A DNA stretch of 8,369 nt, from assembly GCA_018609665.1 (NCBI GenBank), contig JAHENN010000186.1:1-8369 (forward strand). Reading direction: 5' to 3'. The position numbers were made by a program, and so were the translations under genes. Shown in pieces: positions 5,543-8,369 of this stretch (position 1 is its first letter; the number at the start of each line of letters is the position of its first letter). Under the pieces are notes generated by a model. It did no database searches. It had not been told where the DNA came from and saw only the letters and a list, made by a program, of their open reading frames with translations. This stretch comes from Haloarculaceae archaeon (lineage in GTDB: Archaea; Halobacteriota; Halobacteria; Halobacteriales; Haloarculaceae).

Positions 5543-6337
5543 ATGTCCCTCCTCGACGACGCCGAACCCGTCGCGGTCGACGCCTGCCTCGCGGCCGGCC
5601 GGTACCTCCGGGAGGTCTACCACGACGGCACCGCCGACTTCGACCGGTCGGCGACCGACGTGACCTCCAGCGCCGACGTCGCGGCCGAGCGGCGGGTTCT
5701 CGAGGTGCTGACCGACGCGTTCCCGAAGCACGCGGTCGACGCCGAGGAGTCCGGCCGCCACGCCGGCGACGACGACCGTCGGTGGGTCGTCGACCCCCTC
5801 GACGGGACGAACGACCTCGAGGCCGGCCTCCCGACGTTCGCGTCGGCGGTCACGCTGGTCGTCGACGGCGAGCCGGCGCTCGCGGCCGCCTACGCCCCAA
5901 TCCCGGACGACCTCTACGTCTGCCGCCGCGACCGCGGGCTCCGGTACGGCTCCACCCCGGTCGACGGCGCCGAGACGCCGGCGCCGGCGCCCGAGGCCGC
6001 CACCGTCATGTCGGTCATCGGCCACGACGTCAAGCGCGACCCCGCGGCGGCGGCCGTCGCCGACGAGATCGCCCGCGGCGTCGCGTCGGCCTGCAAGCGG
6101 CGCCTCGAGAGCTGGTGTCCGACGGTCCACTGGGGGCTGCTCGCCCGCGGCCGCATCGACGGCGCCGTCTGCTACCGGCCCGACGAGGAGGAGCAGCTGC
6201 TCGGCGAGCTGTTCGTCGAGGCGGCCGGCCACCGGACCGCCGACGGCGACGAGTGGTTCGTCGCCGCCCGGACGCCCGCGCTCCGCGAGCGGCTCCGGTC
6301 GGTCGTCGAGGCGGCTACCGCATCGACACGTACGTGA
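5543..6337 (+). CDS. Inositol monophosphatase family protein
   Basis: A 264-residue protein of the Mg-dependent, lithium-sensitive phosphatase superfamily (IMPase, archaeal IMPase/FBPase, CysQ). Seen: DAEESG at 66-71 giving the metal-binding Glu69; WVVDPLDGTNDLEAG at 81-95 giving Asp84 and Asp87; and ESWCPTVHWGLLARGRIDGAV near 189-209, the usual region before the last motif. The final WD motif, whose Asp binds the second metal, is replaced: the aligned stretch is DEEEQLLGELFVEAAG at 214-229, with Glu216-Glu217 at the WD position. The substrate may be an inositol or sugar phosphate, or PAP; the sequence does not decide. If the Glu still binds metal the enzyme may be active with altered specificity. 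The ATG 5543 start is preferred over GTG 5492 because the TATA-like element lies between them. The gene end overlaps the convergent membrane gene by 23 bases. Confidence 0.85.
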   Translation: MSLLDDAEPVAVDACLAAGRYLREVYHDGTADFDRSATDVTSSADVAAERRVLEVLTDAFPKHAVDAEESGRHAGDDDRRWVVDPLDGTNDLEAGLPTFASAVTLVVDGEPALAAAYAPIPDDLYVCRRDRGLRYGSTPVDGAETPAPAPEAATVMSVIGHDVKRDPAAAAVADEIARGVASACKRRLESWCPTVHWGLLARGRIDGAVCYRPDEEEQLLGELFVEAAGHRTADGDEWFVAARTPALRERLRSVVEAATASTRT

Positions 6338-6611
6338 GGAAGCCGAGCGCGGCCAGCTCCAGCGCCCGCAGCAGCAGCAGCGCCCGCCGTGCGGCGCCGT
6401 CGGCGGCGTAGAGCATGCCGGTGCTGAAGTAGAAGTAGATGGCCAGCAGGTTCTCCACGAGCAGGACGCCCGCGAAGGCGATGAGCCCGAGCGTCAGCGG
6501 CGTCCGGAAGGTCCGGTAGTTGCGGACCCACACGCCCATCAGACCCAGCAGGAGCAGGATGCTCATCCCCGAGAGGCCGCTCGCGACCATCAGGGTGGTG
6601 TTCATCGCCAC
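6315..6611 (-). CDS. Small three-helix membrane protein, partner of the winged-helix regulator
   Basis: A 98-residue hydrophobic protein with about three membrane helices at residues 8-29, 38-62 and 76-95, with charged NYRTFR and RR between helices. I do not recognise a catalytic motif. Its size, topology and position directly after a small winged-helix protein match a haloarchaeal family of uncharacterised membrane proteins (I believe the one named DUF7521, from memory and unverified) encoded next to such regulators. The start is taken as GTG 6611, because GGAGG at 6624-6620 (minus strand), inside the end of the regulator gene, is eight bases upstream; an ATG two codons later (6605) is the alternative. 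The regulator's stop is three bases before the GTG, so the two are almost certainly one transcript. Its 3' end overlaps the phosphatase gene on the other strand. Function is unknown; it may modulate or sense for the regulator. Confidence 0.8.
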   Translation of the reverse strand: MAMNTTLMVASGLSGMSILLLLGLMGVWVRNYRTFRTPLTLGLIAFAGVLLVENLLAIYFYFSTGMLYAADGAARRALLLLRALELAALGFLTYVSMR

Positions 6612-6614
6612 GGG

Positions 6615-6902
6615 TCAGTCCTCCTCGTCCGCCATGCGGTCGGTGATGGTCTCGAACTCCTCGCGGTGTCGCTCGAAGCGGTCCGTGAGGAAGTACAGCT
6701 CGCCGTAGTCCTCGCCGCCGGTCTCGACGACGTCGTGGTCTGCGAGCTTCTCGAGGTGGTACCTGACGGTGTTGTACTCCAGGTCGAGCGCCTCGCTGAG
6801 CTGGTTCGCGTTCTGCGGTCGGTCATCGATGGCCCGGATGAGTCGCGCCCGGTTCTCCCCGCCCCGCGTGCCGGCCAGCAGATACCAGAGCGCTTTCTGC
6901 AT
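6615..6902 (-). CDS. Winged helix-turn-helix transcriptional regulator (ArsR-like)
   Basis: A 95-residue DNA-binding protein (103 if translated from GTG 6926). Residues from the ATG: MQKALWYLLAGTRGGENRAR forms the first helix and loop; NANQLSEALDLEYNTVRYHL at about 31-50 is the helix-turn-helix, with the recognition helix around YNTVRYHLEKL; ETGGEDYGELYFLTD at about 60-74 is the wing; and a charged C-terminal helix ends in ADEED. This is the haloarchaeal 'ALWYLLAGTRGG' winged-helix type. No metal-binding cysteines are present, so it is not a classical ArsR metal sensor. The ATG at 6902 is preferred because the strong TATA box at 6942-6937 lies only about 14 bases before the GTG, so a transcript from it would begin after that codon. 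It is cotranscribed with the small membrane protein. It might regulate itself or the upstream oxidoreductase. Confidence 0.85.
   Translation of the reverse strand: MQKALWYLLAGTRGGENRARLIRAIDDRPQNANQLSEALDLEYNTVRYHLEKLADHDVVETGGEDYGELYFLTDRFERHREEFETITDRMADEED
6620..6624 (-). promoter_or_regulatory. Ribosome binding site of the small membrane protein
   Basis: GGAGG on the minus strand, within the last codons of the winged-helix gene, eight bases before GTG 6611 and fourteen before ATG 6605. It favours the GTG as start and indicates translational coupling. It is the only well-spaced Shine-Dalgarno sequence I see in the window. Confidence 0.55.
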
Positions 6903-6936
6903 CCGGTTTCGAGTCGGTCGGTTCACCCGACGAGGT

Positions 6937-6942
6937 CATATA
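6937..6942 (-). promoter_or_regulatory. TATA box of regulator/membrane-protein pair
   Basis: TATATG on the minus strand (within CCTATATGACC), in the 24-base gap after the oxidoreductase stop codon, is the most AT-rich hexamer in the window. A transcript would begin near 6915, giving a leader of about 13 bases to ATG 6902. It shows the pair can be transcribed apart from the oxidoreductase. Confidence 0.6.
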
Positions 6943-6950
6943 GGTGTGGG

Positions 6951-8369
6951 TCACGTCTCGACCGTCCGGGAGACCCACCCCGACGGCCCGCTCGGAAACG
7001 CGTCGGTCTCCTCGGCCGGCTGGACGGTGCCGTCGGCCTCGACCGCCCGGACGACGACCTCGTGGGCGCCGTCCGGCGGCTCGTAGGTGTAGACCCACTG
7101 CCGCCAGACGTCGTCGCCGGGCAGCGGCTCCGACAGTTCCGCCTCGGTCCAGGAGTCGCCGCCGTCCGTCGACACCTCGACGGCGCCCACCCCGCGGGTG
7201 CCGGCGTAGGCGTGGCCGCCGACCTGTATCTGGCCGTCGTCGAGCCGCCGCTCGTGGTGGAGTTTCGCGACGGTATTGACCGGGCCGGTGCCGTGCCAGC
7301 CGCGCTTTTCCCAGTAGCCGTCGGCCTCCCGTTCGAGGACCTCGATCTCGGTGATCCACTTGACGTTGATCTCCCCCCAGTGGCCGGGGACGAGCGCGCG
7401 GGCGGGGTAGCCGTGGCCCCGCGGCAGCGTCTCGCCGTTCATGCCGAACGCGAGGAAGCCGCCCTCGAGCGCCGACAGCGGGAACTCCTCGTAGAAGCCG
7501 TCGTCGGCCCGCAGCATCACGCAGCACTCCTCGCCGGGGCCGGCCGGCTCGACGAGGTCGGTGATGGGCACGCCCGTCCAGAGGGCGTTGTCCATCTTCT
7601 TCCCGTTGAGGTTCTCGCCGACGCACCGGAGGCTGACGAACCGGTTCTCGGCTTCCATCTCCCGGACGTCCTCGTAGGTGTAGGTGACCTCCTCCTCGAC
7701 CGCGCCGGTGACGGTCAGCTCCCACTCTCCGGCGTCGATGGTCGGGTCCGTCGCGTTGATGTCGACCTCGTAGAACGCCTCGGAGACGAGCGGCTCGATG
7801 CCGTCGACAGCGAGGGACTGGCTCTCGGCCCGGCCCAGCAGGTCGTCGATCTCCGACCGCAGCGCGTCGGAGACCTCGAGCGGCTGGCCCGCGCCGGCGG
7901 CCGTCGAGGCGCCACTTCCGAGGAGGTAGCCGCCGCCGGCCAGTCCAACCGCGCTCGCGACGCCACCGAGGACGCGCCGCCGGCTCTCGGAGACGCCGTC
8001 GACCTCGGGGGCCGACGCGACCGCGGCGACCGCGAGGACGACCCCGACGGCGAGGCCGCTGGCGACCGACGCCAGCGGGGCGCCGGTCACGAGGACGGCG
8101 AGTACCGTCGCGATGCCGCCCGCGGTGAGCGGTCCGACCGCCGGTGCCCCGATTCGGCGGGCCGCGACGATGCCCGCGAGCGCGGCGCCGGCGAACAGCA
8201 CCACCGCGAGCGCCACCGCCGTGACGAGGTTCAGCTGGTCGCCCAGGTCGCCCAGCACCGTGATGGCGTACCTGATGACGACGTCCGGCATCTCGCGGGC
8301 CATGAGTCCCGCGATGGGGCCGGCGACGAACGACGGCGTGAATCCGGCGGCAGCGTAGGAGCCGGCGAC
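6951..8369 (-). CDS. Membrane-anchored molybdopterin oxidoreductase, sulfite oxidase family (5' end outside window)
   Basis: From the ATG at 8303 the protein has 450 residues, but the frame stays open for 22 more codons to the window edge with plausible coding (GSYAAAGFTPSFVAGPIAGL), so the true start is probably further right. Numbering from 8303: membrane helices at about 24-49, 58-77 and 78-98; a twin-arginine-like SRRRVLGG at 107-114 followed by a hydrophobic stretch to 130; then the molybdopterin domain. WELTVTG starts at 194, and SLRCVGENLNG at 224-234 contains Cys227, the expected Mo ligand. LPRGHGYPARALVPGHWG at 293-310, VKWITEIEV at 314-322 and GYWEKRGWHGTGP at 329-341 are family signatures. 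A C-terminal immunoglobulin-like dimerisation domain runs from about 355 to 450 (STDGGDSW, QWVYTYEPPDG). It probably oxidises or reduces a small oxyanion or sulfoxide at the outer membrane face; the substrate is unknown. Confidence 0.9.
   Translation of the reverse strand, partial: VAGSYAAAGFTPSFVAGPIAGLMAREMPDVVIRYAITVLGDLGDQLNLVTAVALAVVLFAGAALAGIVAARRIGAPAVGPLTAGGIATVLAVLVTGAPLASVASGLAVGVVLAVAAVASAPEVDGVSESRRRVLGGVASAVGLAGGGYLLGSGASTAAGAGQPLEVSDALRSEIDDLLGRAESQSLAVDGIEPLVSEAFYEVDINATDPTIDAGEWELTVTGAVEEEVTYTYEDVREMEAENRFVSLRCVGENLNGKKMDNALWTGVPITDLVEPAGPGEECCVMLRADDGFYEEFPLSALEGGFLAFGMNGETLPRGHGYPARALVPGHWGEINVKWITEIEVLEREADGYWEKRGWHGTGPVNTVAKLHHERRLDDGQIQVGGHAYAGTRGVGAVEVSTDGGDSWTEAELSEPLPGDDVWRQWVYTYEPPDGAHEVVVRAVEADGTVQPAEETDAFPSGPSGWVSRTVET

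Noticed and set aside
1..8369. A new defence, mobile or CRISPR-type system
   Set aside because: All genes fall into metabolic, nuclease, regulator or redox families with uniform composition. No transposase, integrase, toxin-antitoxin pair, terminal inverted repeats or spaced repeat array is visible. The lone YprB-like exonuclease is not accompanied by defence partners.

Overview
The window looks like chromosomal DNA of a halophilic archaeon (class Halobacteria). It is very GC-rich. Its proteins are strongly acidic, rich in Asp, Glu, Ala and Val and poor in Lys. Most genes lack a Shine-Dalgarno sequence and instead have a short AT-richer, TATA-like element about 25-30 bases before the start codon, as expected for leaderless archaeal transcripts. 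The tetranucleotide CTAG appears to be absent, a known haloarchaeal bias. The genus cannot be settled from the window alone. Coding density is very high, no stretch over 300 bases lacks a gene, and I see no tRNA, rRNA, CRISPR array or mobile element.

Left part (1-1835): a divergent pair shares a 58-base intergenic region. To the left, on the minus strand and cut by the window edge, is an alpha/beta hydrolase of the hormone-sensitive-lipase type (HGGGW, GxSxG). To the right is kynureninase, the PLP enzyme that cleaves kynurenine to anthranilate and alanine. The pairing suggests, without proving, that the hydrolase could act in the same pathway, for example as a formamidase.

Middle (1973-6337): five plus-strand genes follow in series: a DJ-1/PfpI protein with isonitrile-hydratase-like residues, an RNase H-fold (YprB-like) exonuclease with an N-terminal helix-hairpin-helix-like segment, a lipoate/octanoate transferase family protein, a creatinase/prolidase (M24) fold protein that has lost most metal ligands, and an inositol-monophosphatase family protein with an altered WD motif. 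Gaps are 25, 60, 40 and 82 bases. Most genes have their own TATA-like element, so they may be independently transcribed neighbours rather than one pathway operon. Two intergenic regions carry short direct repeats around the promoter element.

Right part (6315-8369), minus strand: a membrane-anchored molybdopterin oxidoreductase of the sulfite oxidase family, open to the window edge, with an internal twin-arginine motif; then a small winged-helix regulator preceded by the clearest TATA box in the window; then a small three-helix membrane protein translationally coupled to the regulator. The membrane gene overlaps the phosphatase gene tail to tail by 23 bases.

Nothing here forms an obvious new defence or mobile system. 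The most interesting points are enzyme-family members with changed active sites (M24 protein, phosphatase), a lipoyl enzyme with an octanoyltransferase-like cysteine, the precisely spaced promoter element, and a split direct repeat between the M24 and phosphatase genes.
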